A stretch of DNA of 64,000 nucleotides from UBA668 sp038234785 (GTDB lineage: Bacteria; Actinomycetota; Acidimicrobiia; Acidimicrobiales; Ilumatobacteraceae), in NCBI GenBank assembly GCA_038234785.1, contig JBBQTC010000004.1, positions 1 through 64,000 on the forward strand, given 5' to 3'. Both the position numbers and the translations under genes were made by a program. Position 1 is the first letter of the stretch; each line of letters starts with the position of its first letter. Positions 16,896 to 25,157 of this stretch are shown here, in pieces. Under the pieces are notes generated by a model. It made no database searches, was not told the origin of the DNA, and saw nothing but the letters and a program-made list of their open reading frames with translations.

Positions 16896-17956
16896 GCGGT
16901 GAACAGCTGCCCTGTCGGGGTGGCCAGGAACGCGTCCAGCGGGATGTGCTCCTGTTTCAGGAAACCATGTTGCGGCAGCGCGCCGGATCGCACCAACTCG
17001 ATCACCGCAGCGACCGAGCCGGCGGTGGTCCATGCGATCGCCGTGCGGCACGACCCTCCGACCGCGACGGGTCGGAACGCCCGCACGTACTCGACGCGTC
17101 GGAGCTGACCGTTCACCAATCCCTCCGATGCGACGTGGATGTAGACGACGTCGTCGTCGACCGGGGGCTTGGCGTGGGTGAGGATCTCACCGGCGAGGCC
17201 GCGACGGTCCCGCATCAGCAACTCGTGGAAGAAGAAGTTCATCAGGTCCATGTGCCCGGGGTACCGCATCGTCTTGTAGTCGATGTTGTCGACGACGCCG
17301 TGGTAGGTCTCGCACATCGAGCCGAGGCCGCCGGAAGTGGTGAACGCCTCCAGTTGCCGACCGTCGACGTAAATCGTCTCCTTCCACTCCATCGACGACA
17401 CGTACTTGCGGACGCCCGCCTCGATCACCTCGCAGTCGTTGAGGTACTCGTTGACGACGCCTTCGGGCGACCAGTTGAACGCGTAGCCGAGCAGCCCGGT
17501 CGGGTGCTGCGGCAGCGCCCCGACGCGGAGCCGCACGGACCGGCAGTGGTCGAACGTGGCGATCTGGGAGGCAGCCACGATGCCGACGAAGCCGGGCGCC
17601 AACCCGCACTGGGGGGCCATCAGTCCCTTCGACGTCGCGCTCATCTCGACGATGGCTCGTGTGGTCGGTACGTCCTCGGTGAGATCGAAGTAGTGAATGC
17701 CGAGCGAATGAGCCGTCTGCGCCAACGCCAGATTGAGATGGTACGGAAGGCACGACAGGACGGCCTCGACGTTGCTGAGCTCACGGCGGAGATCATCGAG
17801 GGACGACAGGTCGGCGACTCGCGTGACGAACGGAGGCTCGTCGCGAGGCGGTCGCGCGTCGATGCCGGTCACCTCGAACCCGGCCTCGTGCAACAGCGTC
17901 GCCGCCAGCAGCCCCACCTTGCCCAACCCCAGCACCGCCACCCGATCGAACGACAT
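16874..17956 (-). CDS. Saccharopine dehydrogenase-fold protein, probable L-lysine 6-dehydrogenase
   Basis: A 360-residue protein with an N-terminal Rossmann fold (VAVLGLGKVGLLAA) and the saccharopine dehydrogenase C-terminal domain. It includes SCLPYHLNLALAQTA, HYFDLTED, CGLAPGFVGI and YVDGRQLEAFTTSGG, as in the lysine 6-dehydrogenase/carboxynorspermidine-type group. The likely reaction is oxidative deamination of lysine to aminoadipate semialdehyde plus ammonia. The partner gene, converging with a 22-base overlap, encodes the enzyme that would use this product. ATG 17956 is preferred over GTG 17971, because a 26-base dyad covers the latter. Saccharopine reductase activity is the main alternative. 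Confidence 0.78.
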   Translation of the reverse strand: MSFDRVAVLGLGKVGLLAATLLHEAGFEVTGIDARPPRDEPPFVTRVADLSSLDDLRRELSNVEAVLSCLPYHLNLALAQTAHSLGIHYFDLTEDVPTTRAIVEMSATSKGLMAPQCGLAPGFVGIVAASQIATFDHCRSVRLRVGALPQHPTGLLGYAFNWSPEGVVNEYLNDCEVIEAGVRKYVSSMEWKETIYVDGRQLEAFTTSGGLGSMCETYHGVVDNIDYKTMRYPGHMDLMNFFFHELLMRDRRGLAGEILTHAKPPVDDDVVYIHVASEGLVNGQLRRVEYVRAFRPVAVGGSCRTAIAWTTAGSVAAVIELVRSGALPQHGFLKQEHIPLDAFLATPTGQLFTAQVNSTP

Positions 17957-17960
17957 GTCC

Positions 17961-17986
17961 CATGCTGGCACGTTCGTACCAGCATG
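17961..17986. promoter_or_regulatory. Operator-like dyad before the lysine dehydrogenase gene
   Basis: CATGCTGG (17961-17968) and CCAGCATG (17979-17986) form a perfect eight-base dyad around a ten-base centre, in which three more base pairs match (ACG/CGT). It lies five bases upstream of the ATG, where a bound repressor would block transcription start. Confidence 0.55.
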
Positions 17987-18021
17987 AAGTCACTTCCGAC
18001 CGAATGTTCCAACCGTCGAGG

Positions 18022-18849
18022 TCAGCTCGGTGTCACCTCGATCGATGTCGAGTTCTGCGGCAGTGCGTCGATGACATCGGGCAGCACGGCGGCCAACCAG
18101 GTGCGAGCGATGTCCGAGGACTGATCCGCCCCGGTGAGGTACGCACCGACCTGGAGGTTCCCGTCGTACCAATCGCTCTCGCAGAACGTGTAGCTGCCAT
18201 CGGGCTTGCTCCCGCAGTAGGCGACCATCGTGCCGCCGCGGAACGGGCGATCGTCTGCGAACACCAGGTCCACCCCGACGAAGACGCCCTCCAGCACCTG
18301 GTGGTACTCACCGTCGACGGCTGGCGCTGCGAAGAGACCGACCTGGTTGTCGATCTGGGCGCCGTCGCCGGAGGTCAGGTAGAAGCACTGCACGATCGGC
18401 GGCTCATGGTCCTGCCCGCTCGCGTACACCTGATCGACCTCCGGGGTCTGCCGGGCGTCGACCGCGATCTGCTGTACTCCCGCAGGCGCGGCGGCGACCA
18501 GCGTGTCGAGATCGCCGAACGGGCACGCGCTCATCGAGACCGAATCCTGTACTTCAGCCGAGACCTGCGAACGATCGACGAGGTCCTGGACGGCGGTCGC
18601 CGCTGCCGTCGTGTCGAAGGAGTCGTCCACCGAGTCGTCGCGCATGAGGATCTTCGCGCCGACGACCAACGTCGCGAGCGCCACCACTCCGGCGATCGCC
18701 AACTTCCACCAGCGATGGTCGCGTCGCGAGCGGCGCGCCGCCGGCGCTGTCACCGGTGGTGCGGGCGGGGGCGAGGGCGGTGGTGGGGGCGGTGGCGCGG
18801 ACGGGGGCAACGGCGGAGGCAGCGACGACACCGGGCGAGCGTAGGTCAC
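18022..18849 (-). CDS. Pro-rich single-pass membrane protein, unknown function
   Basis: A 275-residue protein I do not recognise. Residues 8-33 are almost all Pro with Ser and Ala. A basic stretch RRSRRDHRWWK follows, then one membrane helix (about 48-66), and an extracellular domain of about 205 residues. That domain has four Cys (SACPFGD, QCFYLTS, YCGSKP and FCESDW) that could form two disulfides. The layout, a cytoplasmic Pro-rich tail with a secreted domain, is common among actinobacterial envelope proteins. It follows the methyltransferase gene by nine bases on the same strand. Confidence 0.65.
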   Translation of the reverse strand: MTYARPVSSLPPPLPPSAPPPPPPPSPPPAPPVTAPAARRSRRDHRWWKLAIAGVVALATLVVGAKILMRDDSVDDSFDTTAAATAVQDLVDRSQVSAEVQDSVSMSACPFGDLDTLVAAAPAGVQQIAVDARQTPEVDQVYASGQDHEPPIVQCFYLTSGDGAQIDNQVGLFAAPAVDGEYHQVLEGVFVGVDLVFADDRPFRGGTMVAYCGSKPDGSYTFCESDWYDGNLQVGAYLTGADQSSDIARTWLAAVLPDVIDALPQNSTSIEVTPS

Positions 18850-18858
18850 CGCCTCTTG

Positions 18859-19509
18859 TCAACCGGTTCTCCTGAGCACGCGCAGGCTGCCGGTGGTGCT
18901 CACGAGCTCGAACCTGCCGCCGTCGATCGCGGGCCGGTAGATCTGCTCGTACGGCGGACGTCCCCCATCGGCCGGATCGGGGAACACGTCGTGGATCGCC
19001 AGCGTGCCGCCGACGACCACGTGCGGCACCCAACCCTCGAAGTCGAGCCGCGCCGGCTCCTCACCGTGACCACCATCGATGAACAGGAACGCCAGCGGCG
19101 TGGCGAGATGAGTGGCGACCCGTGGCGAGAGTCCGACCACGGCGAACACGACATCCTCGAGGCCGGCGTCGTGGATCGTCGCCCGAAAGAACGGCAACGT
19201 GTCCATCTTGTCGATGCGCCGGTCGACCACGCTCCCGTCGTGATGCTCCCAGCCCGCCTGGTTCTCCTCGCTCCCGCGGTGGTGATCGACGGCGAAGAGC
19301 ACGGTGCCGCATCGACGGGCCGCGCCACCCAGCCATACCGTCGATCGACCACAGTACGAACCGACCTCGAGGAACGGAAGACCGGCCACCGCGCTGCCGG
19401 CCGCGACCGCAGCTTCGTACAGCGCGTCACCCTCCTCAGGGGGCATGAATCCCCTTGCCGCGAGTGCGAGACCGCGAAGTTCCGGCGTGAGGGGCATGCG
19501 GGGCACCAT
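18859..19509 (-). CDS. Class I SAM-dependent methyltransferase (methyltransf_24-like)
   Basis: A protein of about 216 residues with motif I in FLEVGSYCGRSTVWLG, an acidic motif II in FAVDHHRG, and the IDGGHGEEPARLDFEGW segment typical of the group that methylates sugars or small molecules. HDVFPDP follows. Two starts are possible, ATG 19509 and ATG 19497; the longer frame upstream has no conserved sequence and would overlap the divergent membrane protein gene. Substrate unknown. The genes downstream on the strand are the Pro-rich membrane protein and, after an operator-like dyad, the lysine dehydrogenase. Confidence 0.7.
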   Translation of the reverse strand: MVPRMPLTPELRGLALAARGFMPPEEGDALYEAAVAAGSAVAGLPFLEVGSYCGRSTVWLGGAARRCGTVLFAVDHHRGSEENQAGWEHHDGSVVDRRIDKMDTLPFFRATIHDAGLEDVVFAVVGLSPRVATHLATPLAFLFIDGGHGEEPARLDFEGWVPHVVVGGTLAIHDVFPDPADGGRPPYEQIYRPAIDGGRFELVSTTGSLRVLRRTG

Positions 19510-19512
19510 AAT
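19507..19512 (+). promoter_or_regulatory. -10 hexamer of the membrane GT-C-like gene
   Basis: CATAAT, seven bases before GTG 19520 and ten before ATG 19523. It overlaps the start of the divergent methyltransferase gene. Confidence 0.35.
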
Positions 19513-19522
19513 CGCCACTGTG

Positions 19523-21031
19523 ATGGACCACGAAGGGCTGCGCCGGGTGCAGCGACGGATGATGCCGTGGGTGGAACGCAACGCGGCGATGTTGCTCTTC
19601 CTGCCCATCGTGTGGTGGCTCGCAATCCAGCAGCATCACCTCGGACACAGCTGGGGTGACGACTTCACGCTCTACCTCCGCCAGGCGAAGAGCCTGCTCA
19701 CCGGCAACATCGGTCAGGTCATCGGTGACAACCAGTTCAACGTGAGCAACGCGGCCAAGCCCGGGTTCAGCCCGGTCGCGTATCCGTGGGGCTTTCCGTT
19801 GCTGCTCGCGCCGTTCTATCGGCTGTTCGGTCTCGACTACGAACGACTGAAGCTGGTCGAGGTCGCTTGCATGTGCGGTTTCCTGTGGATGTTCCACGAA
19901 CTGATGCGTGTGCGTCTCCAACGATGGATCGCGTTCGGGATCGTCGTCTCGCTCGGCACCACGCTGGTCTACCTCGCGCACACGGACCAGTTGCTCAGCG
20001 AGTACCCCTACATGCTCGCCGCGATGATCGCCCTGTGGTGGCTCGATCGCTGCCGCCGTCATCATCCGTTGGACCGCGCCTCGCGCAACGAGCTCGTGAT
20101 GCTCGGCCTCCTTGCCGTGGCCGTGTTCAACGTCCGCCGCGAGGGACTGGCGATGATCGCTGCGATCGGCGTGGCGCAACTCCTCGACCTGCGTGGTCGC
20201 TGGCGAACGGTCAGCCGTCGGAGCGTGGTCACCCCGTACGTCACATTCGTCGTCGGCACCCTGCTGTTCCAGTTCCTGCTGCCGAGCGCGATCGCGCCCG
20301 ACTACGCCGACTCCGGACTCGGGCAGACCTGGAAGAAACTCGGCGGGCCGTTCCGACGCGCGTTCGCCGACCAACTCGGAATTCCGACGCTGCACGGCGT
20401 CGCCCTGCTCGTGGTGTTCCTCCTCGTCGTCGCCGGCATCGTCGTCCGGCTGTGGCGCGCACCGCAGCAGGACGCCCCCTGGATCGTCTTCGCCTTCGGA
20501 TCGATGATGATCGTGGGGATGATCCCGGCGCAGGCCGATCGGTATCTTCTCGCGATCACGCCGTTCGCCGTCTATTTCGCCGCGCAGGCAGTGGCCGCGA
20601 TTCCGCTGCCGCGCCGCGGCGGTTCGTGGGTCGCGGTCGCCGTGCTCGCACTGCTGTGCGTGCACCACCTCCCGGATGTCAGTGATCGAACCCAGGCGAT
20701 GCGCGACTTCCGTGCCACGGGGCAGATCGTCGATGGTCCTGAGGCACCGTATGCGCAAGCCGCGTTCGCCGCCGTACGCCGCTTCACCCACCAGGACGAC
20801 GTGATCGCGTTCTTCAAGGTGCGGGCGCTGACGTTCTACACCGATCGCCGTGGCGTCCAGTCGAGCGACCTGGAGATCCTGCGGCAACGCTCGGACTACT
20901 TCCTGATGCGGCGCGGCAGCAGGTCGAGCCAGCCGCTCGTCTCCGACGCCGAAGGAGCCGCGATGGGATGGACCGTCACGTGGCAGGACGACATCTGGGT
21001 TCTCTGGCGTGTGACGGCGCCAAACGGGTGA
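19523..21031 (+). CDS. Multi-pass membrane protein, GT-C glycosyltransferase-like
   Basis: A 502-residue protein with about ten membrane helices. The first loop contains SWGDDFTLYLRQAKSLL, an Asp pair in the position used by polyprenyl-phosphate sugar transferases (ArnT/PMT group) for catalysis, followed by YPWGFPLLLAPFYRLFGLDYERLKL, which is common to that superfamily. A C-terminal soluble part (about 415-500) follows the last helix. It would transfer a sugar from a lipid carrier outside the membrane; donor and acceptor are unknown. GTG 19520 is an alternative start. Confidence is moderate because the family is judged from layout and one motif. Confidence 0.65.
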   Translation: MDHEGLRRVQRRMMPWVERNAAMLLFLPIVWWLAIQQHHLGHSWGDDFTLYLRQAKSLLTGNIGQVIGDNQFNVSNAAKPGFSPVAYPWGFPLLLAPFYRLFGLDYERLKLVEVACMCGFLWMFHELMRVRLQRWIAFGIVVSLGTTLVYLAHTDQLLSEYPYMLAAMIALWWLDRCRRHHPLDRASRNELVMLGLLAVAVFNVRREGLAMIAAIGVAQLLDLRGRWRTVSRRSVVTPYVTFVVGTLLFQFLLPSAIAPDYADSGLGQTWKKLGGPFRRAFADQLGIPTLHGVALLVVFLLVVAGIVVRLWRAPQQDAPWIVFAFGSMMIVGMIPAQADRYLLAITPFAVYFAAQAVAAIPLPRRGGSWVAVAVLALLCVHHLPDVSDRTQAMRDFRATGQIVDGPEAPYAQAAFAAVRRFTHQDDVIAFFKVRALTFYTDRRGVQSSDLEILRQRSDYFLMRRGSRSSQPLVSDAEGAAMGWTVTWQDDIWVLWRVTAPNG

Positions 21032-21053
21032 ATGCCTGCGACAATGCAGGCGA

Positions 21054-21905
21054 ATGACCGCACTCGACGAACTCGTGAACCTGCTCGATCTGGAACCGAT
21101 CGAGGTCAACATCTTCCGCGGCGTGTCGCCCGACGAGAACCGCCAACGTGTCTTCGGAGGGCAGGTGGCGGGGCAGGCACTCGTCGCCGCAACCCGCACC
21201 GTCGACGCCGGACGATTCGTCCACTCGCTGCACGCCTACTTCCTCCGACCCGGCGACCCCACGGTGCCGATCCTCTACGAGGTCGACCGCATCCGCGACG
21301 GGAAGAGCTTCACCACGCGACGCGTGGTCGCCATCCAGCACGGGCGGGCGATCTTCAACCTGAGCGTCAGCTTCCATGTGCTCGAGCCCGGTCCCGACTA
21401 CCAGATCGCCGCGCCGCTCGACGTGCCGGCACCCGAGAGCCTCCCCGACTTCAAGACCCGCATGGCGCCCTACAAGGAACGCATGGGTGACTGGTACGAC
21501 CGGCCGCGACCCATCGATCTGCGGCATGTCGACGGCGATCCGTTCAGTCGTCAGGGAAATCCTGCCTACGGCCAACGGGTCTGGCTGCGTGCCGATGGCC
21601 GCCTTCCCGACGACCCGACGTTGCACGCGTGCATCGTCACCTACGCCAGCGACATGACGCTGCTCGACACCACCGTCCTGCCCTTCGGCATGTCATGGGA
21701 GACGCGCGGGATGCAGATGGCGAGCCTGGACCACGCCATGTGGTTCCACCGACCGTTCCGCGCCGACGACTGGCTGCTCTACGACCAGCACCCGATCTCC
21801 ACGGGCAGCGCCAGGGGCCTCGCCGGCGGAGCGATCTACACGTCCGACGGCGCGCTCGCGATCAGCGTCGTCCAAGAGGGACTCGTCCGGATCGGCCAGG
21901 AATGA
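21054..21905 (+). CDS. tesB: Acyl-CoA thioesterase II
   Basis: A 283-residue double-hotdog thioesterase that hydrolyses medium- and long-chain acyl-CoA. Typical sequence runs from VFGGQVAGQALVAA through SLHAYFLRPGDP, GKSFTTRRVVAIQ and, in the second hotdog, SLDHAMWFHRPFRADDWLLYDQ and SARGLAGGAIYTSDG. Length matches E. coli TesB (286). Its stop overlaps the start of the next lipoprotein gene (ATGA), so the two are co-transcribed although their roles look unrelated. Confidence 0.92.
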   Translation: MTALDELVNLLDLEPIEVNIFRGVSPDENRQRVFGGQVAGQALVAATRTVDAGRFVHSLHAYFLRPGDPTVPILYEVDRIRDGKSFTTRRVVAIQHGRAIFNLSVSFHVLEPGPDYQIAAPLDVPAPESLPDFKTRMAPYKERMGDWYDRPRPIDLRHVDGDPFSRQGNPAYGQRVWLRADGRLPDDPTLHACIVTYASDMTLLDTTVLPFGMSWETRGMQMASLDHAMWFHRPFRADDWLLYDQHPISTGSARGLAGGAIYTSDGALAISVVQEGLVRIGQE

Positions 21906-23167
21906 GGCGACTCGTTCCGGTCGTCGTCGTCGCCGCCATCGCACTCGCCGCCTGCGCCGCCGACGGCAACGACGCGGTGGTGCAATCGGCGCCAGAGGTC
22001 ACGTTCTCCACCACCCCGGAGACCGCCGCACCCGAGACGAGCCCGACCGACACGAGCCCGACCAGCACGACCCCGACCAGCACGACCCCGATCAGCCCGA
22101 CCAGCACGGTCGCGCTCGCTCCCGGCGCGGTCGTGTTCACTCCGTTCGTCACCGGCCTCACCAAGCCCGTCGACATCGCGTTCCGGCCTGACGACCTCAC
22201 GTTCTTCGTCGTGCAGCAGAACGGGTACGTCATCCCAGTCCGCGACGGCGGCAACGTGGCCGGGGCACCCGTGCTCGACATCCACACGCTGGTGTCCACG
22301 GGCAACGAACAGGGCTTGCTCGGGCTGGCGTTCCACCCGGATCTCCCACTCGCGTACATCGACTACACCGATCGCAACGGCAACACCCAGATCGTCGAAT
22401 ACTCGGTCGCGGAGAACGGCACGTTCGACCCGGCGAGCGCACGCTCCGTCCTCACCGTCGCCCAGCCGTACGGCAACCACAACGGCGGCAAGGTGACGTT
22501 CGGACCGGATGGGTATCTCTACATCGGTCTCGGCGACGGCGGCGCCGCGTTCGACCCGGAGCGACGAGCGCTCAACGTGAGCCAGTACCTGGGCAAGCTG
22601 CTGCGCATCGATCCGGTCGCGGCCAACGGCGCGCCGTACTCGGTTCCTCCCGACAACCCGTTTATCGGCGTCGCCGGCGCCAAGCCCGAGATCTGGGCCG
22701 TCGGATTGCGCAACCCGTGGCGCTTCAACTTCGACAGCGAGACCGGCGATCTGTGGATCGCCGACGTCGGCCAGAACATGTGGGAGGAAGTCGACTTCGC
22801 CGCTGCAGCACAGGGCGGCGGCCGCGGCGTGAACTTCGGATGGAGCGCGCTCGAGGGAACCCACCGGGCCAACACCGATCAGTCGACCGACGGCGCCACG
22901 CCGCCGATCTACGAGTACCCGCACGGCGACGACGGGTGTTCGGTGAGTGGCGGCACCGTCTACCGCGGCACAGGGATCGCCTCGCTGGTGGGGTGGTACG
23001 TGTTCAGCGACTACTGCAGCGCCAAGGTGTGGGCACTCCGACCCGACGGAACGATCCTGACGCTCGGCGCGTTGAGCGCCGTCAGCGCCGTCGCCGCCGG
23101 ACCCGATGGGTCGCTCTTCGTCCTCGCCCATGGCGACGGAGTGCTCTACCGCCTCGACCCCGCCTGA
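21902..23167 (+). CDS. Lipoprotein with a glucose/sorbosone dehydrogenase-type beta-propeller
   Basis: A 421-residue secreted lipoprotein. A signal peptide ends in LAAC (Cys18). Residues 30-75 are a Thr/Ser/Pro linker with repeats of SPTSTTPTSTTP, built from 12-base units at 22040-22108. The propeller domain shows VTGLTKPVDIAF, GNEQGLLGLAFHPD, NHNGGKVTFGPDGYLYIGLGDGG and GLRNPWRFNFD, all typical of the PQQ-dependent sugar dehydrogenase/HHIP-like family. Catalytic His and PQQ-contact regions look present, so it may oxidise a sugar outside the cell, with the PQQ source unknown. It overlaps tesB by four bases. Confidence 0.85.
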   Translation: MRRLVPVVVVAAIALAACAADGNDAVVQSAPEVTFSTTPETAAPETSPTDTSPTSTTPTSTTPISPTSTVALAPGAVVFTPFVTGLTKPVDIAFRPDDLTFFVVQQNGYVIPVRDGGNVAGAPVLDIHTLVSTGNEQGLLGLAFHPDLPLAYIDYTDRNGNTQIVEYSVAENGTFDPASARSVLTVAQPYGNHNGGKVTFGPDGYLYIGLGDGGAAFDPERRALNVSQYLGKLLRIDPVAANGAPYSVPPDNPFIGVAGAKPEIWAVGLRNPWRFNFDSETGDLWIADVGQNMWEEVDFAAAAQGGGRGVNFGWSALEGTHRANTDQSTDGATPPIYEYPHGDDGCSVSGGTVYRGTGIASLVGWYVFSDYCSAKVWALRPDGTILTLGALSAVSAVAAGPDGSLFVLAHGDGVLYRLDPA

Positions 23168-23169
23168 GA

Positions 23170-23783
23170 TCCGATCCCGCCTTTCCCTTCGCCTCGACCA
23201 CCCACGGCGCGTCCCCCACGACCTGTGGGTAGGTGAACTGCAGGACGAGGTAGCCCTGCAACTGCAGTCGGTTGACGCGTTCGACGTCGGCCGAGGGAGC
23301 CCCGACGCCGCTGCAACACGGAGAAACTCGCGTTCCAACCAACTCTGGCCACCACGGATGATCTCCCCGCCCTCGATCGAGCGCAGCAGGGGTCGGACTC
23401 CGCCGCGTCCGCGCTCGCGGAGGGCATTGATCCCTCCGATGGAGAAAATCCTCCGAGACCAGCCCATCGCGAATGGCACTGTCCACCGCGGCAGTCAACC
23501 GCTCGAGCGTCTCGCTCTCACCGAGGTGCAGCAAGGTTCGAGCCGGTGAGAGCACAGGGATGTCGTGCGCCCATGCTCGGTCGATGCGATCCAACAGGTT
23601 CGTCGTGTGGACATGGTGACCCACGCGATGCAGGTTGTGGCGCCGCTCGACGGTGAGATGAAACGGCGGTCTGAGCACGAAGCCGTCGAACCCATGCAGC
23701 GCAGCAGCGGTCGGCCCGGACGCCCAACAATCGACAGGAATGGAGGTGATGACCTCGATGAGCGAATCTCGTGTGGTGCCCAT
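23170..23783 (-). pseudogene. Decayed DUF559-domain (AbiEi-like N-terminus) gene
   Basis: The sequence from 23783 reads as the middle of an AbiEi-like/DUF559 protein (LSPARTLLHLGESETLERLTAAVDSA). Near 23440 the homology moves to another frame (INALRERGRGGVRPLLRSIEG, then SWLEREFLRVAAASGLPRP). It then returns to the first frame as RVNRLQLQGYLVLQFTYPQVV, the end of the DUF559 domain. The nuclease core between them, which should carry the acidic and Lys residues, is missing. There is also an in-frame TAG a few codons before the first ATG, so the N-terminal helix-turn-helix is absent. Two frameshifts plus an internal deletion make this a relic. Confidence 0.7.
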
Positions 23784-23880
23784 AGGACCGATCTATCGGG
23801 TCTCGTCGAGCGAGCCACGCGTCCACCTCGGGTTCTCCCGCCCTCACCTCCGACTGCTCTCGTTCTCGACGCGCGCTGCG

Positions 23881-23886
23881 TAGGAT
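23881..23886 (+). promoter_or_regulatory. -10 hexamer, leaderless type
   Basis: TAGGAT, six bases before the ATG at 23893. Confidence 0.55.
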
Positions 23887-23892
23887 CAGGGG

Positions 23893-25128
23893 ATGCGGGG
23901 AGGACGGCGACGTGGGGGCATCGGGCGGGCAGCGTTGCTGACGGTCGTGCTCGTCGCCTGTTCGTCCGGATCGGTGGCCACCACCACATCTCGCGGCGAA
24001 CTGTCGTCGACAACTGCAGGGTCGACGACATCGACGCTCCCCCATGTCGAGACCACATCCACGTCGACCATCTCGTCCACCACACCGGACTCGAGCGTCG
24101 ACGGCCTCGCCGCCTCGCTGACGATTGCTGATCTCCCGGGCGACGCCCCGTGCGTCGTGGGGACCGTGCCACCCGAAGGGCAGGCTACCTTCGTGGTCAT
24201 CGGCAAGCTGTGGGGTCTGAACGCCGACGGCACGATCGTCTGCCTGGCCGACCTCGCCGGCCGCAACCCGTCGTGGCTCTCGTGGAGCCCCGACGGCGAC
24301 GAGGTCCTCGTCGGCCCTGACACGGTGCTGCGCAACGACGGCAGCTTCGTGATGACCGGCTACTTCCCCGACAACCGTTCGCTGCGTTGGTCGTACCCGA
24401 CCGGCAAGGCACTGATCGCACCGAACGCGGCCAGCGGCAAGCTGATCTGGCGCAACGCGCACGACAGCACCGAGCGAATCGACGTGTCGTTCATGCAGTC
24501 GACGACCACGGCGGCCTATCACCCTGCGGGCAAGCACATCGCCGCCGCCGGCATCGGCAACGACGGACTCGGGGAGGGGGTGTTCGTCGCCAGCAACCGT
24601 GGTGCCAACGCCCAACGCGTCGGCACCATGGACGAGGGCACCGTGAGCGACCTCTCCTTCGAAGAGAACGGCGACTCGATCGTCTTCCTCCACCACCACA
24701 CCGACGGCACCGAAGAAGTGCACCGCTACTTCTTCCAGACCGGAATCGTCACGGCGGTCGCCACGTACGGGGACTTCGGGGTGAGCGACCTGGTCGCCAG
24801 CCCGATCGACGAGGGCGCGATCGCGTGGGCCATCGCCCACTCCACGATCTCCGGTCAGGTCATCGTGCAGCCCTCGATCGGCGACACGCCGGTTCGAGTG
24901 TCGATGCCCGTCGAGCGCATACCCGAACCACTCTCCTGGCTCCCTGGGCAACGCCTGCTCGTGGCCTCCCACAACGTGGCGGCCGCGGCCGATGCGCCGT
25001 ACGACCTGTGGCAGTGGTCCGTGGCCGGCTCCACCCATGTGATCGACGGCATCTCCGCCGCCGCGGCACGCACTCCGCACGGTCCGTTCCTCGAACTGAA
25101 CATCGTGCAGGGTTCCGGCTTCGGTTGA
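23893..25128 (+). CDS. Lipoprotein with a TolB/WD40-like propeller
   Basis: A 411-residue lipoprotein. A basic N-terminus precedes a hydrophobic stretch ending VLVACSS (lipobox VAC). A Ser/Thr-rich linker runs to about residue 75. The rest contains repeated four-stranded-blade signatures such as PSWLSWSPDGDEVLVG, AAYHPAGKHIAAAG, VSDLSFEENGDSIVFL and PEPLSWLPGQRLLVA, as in TolB/PD40 propellers. No enzyme motif is evident; a ligand- or protein-binding role at the cell surface is likely but inferred. The ATG is placed six bases after TAGGAT. Confidence 0.72.
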   Translation: MRGGRRRGGIGRAALLTVVLVACSSGSVATTTSRGELSSTTAGSTTSTLPHVETTSTSTISSTTPDSSVDGLAASLTIADLPGDAPCVVGTVPPEGQATFVVIGKLWGLNADGTIVCLADLAGRNPSWLSWSPDGDEVLVGPDTVLRNDGSFVMTGYFPDNRSLRWSYPTGKALIAPNAASGKLIWRNAHDSTERIDVSFMQSTTTAAYHPAGKHIAAAGIGNDGLGEGVFVASNRGANAQRVGTMDEGTVSDLSFEENGDSIVFLHHHTDGTEEVHRYFFQTGIVTAVATYGDFGVSDLVASPIDEGAIAWAIAHSTISGQVIVQPSIGDTPVRVSMPVERIPEPLSWLPGQRLLVASHNVAAAADAPYDLWQWSVAGSTHVIDGISAAAARTPHGPFLELNIVQGSGFG

Positions 25129-25139
25129 TGACCTCGATC

Positions 25140-25157
25140 GCCGACCGGTCGGTCGGC
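25140..25157. terminator. Bidirectional hairpin between convergent genes
   Basis: GCCGACC (25140-25146) and GGTCGGC (25151-25157) pair perfectly around GGTC. It fills the gap between the stops of the lipoprotein gene and the RNB gene and can serve both strands. No T-tract. Confidence 0.5.

Noticed and set aside
22040..22108. Possible CRISPR or regulatory repeat array
   Set aside because: The 12-base repeats are in frame inside a lipoprotein gene and encode a Ser/Thr/Pro linker.
21836..23479. 547-codon minus-strand frame as one gene
   Set aside because: Only the first part matches DUF559 sequence; the rest is the antisense of the sugar-dehydrogenase lipoprotein gene. Treated as part of the pseudogene.
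23170..23783. Active defence or toxin-antitoxin gene
   Set aside because: AbiEi-like sequence is present, but the reading frame is broken twice and the nuclease core is missing.
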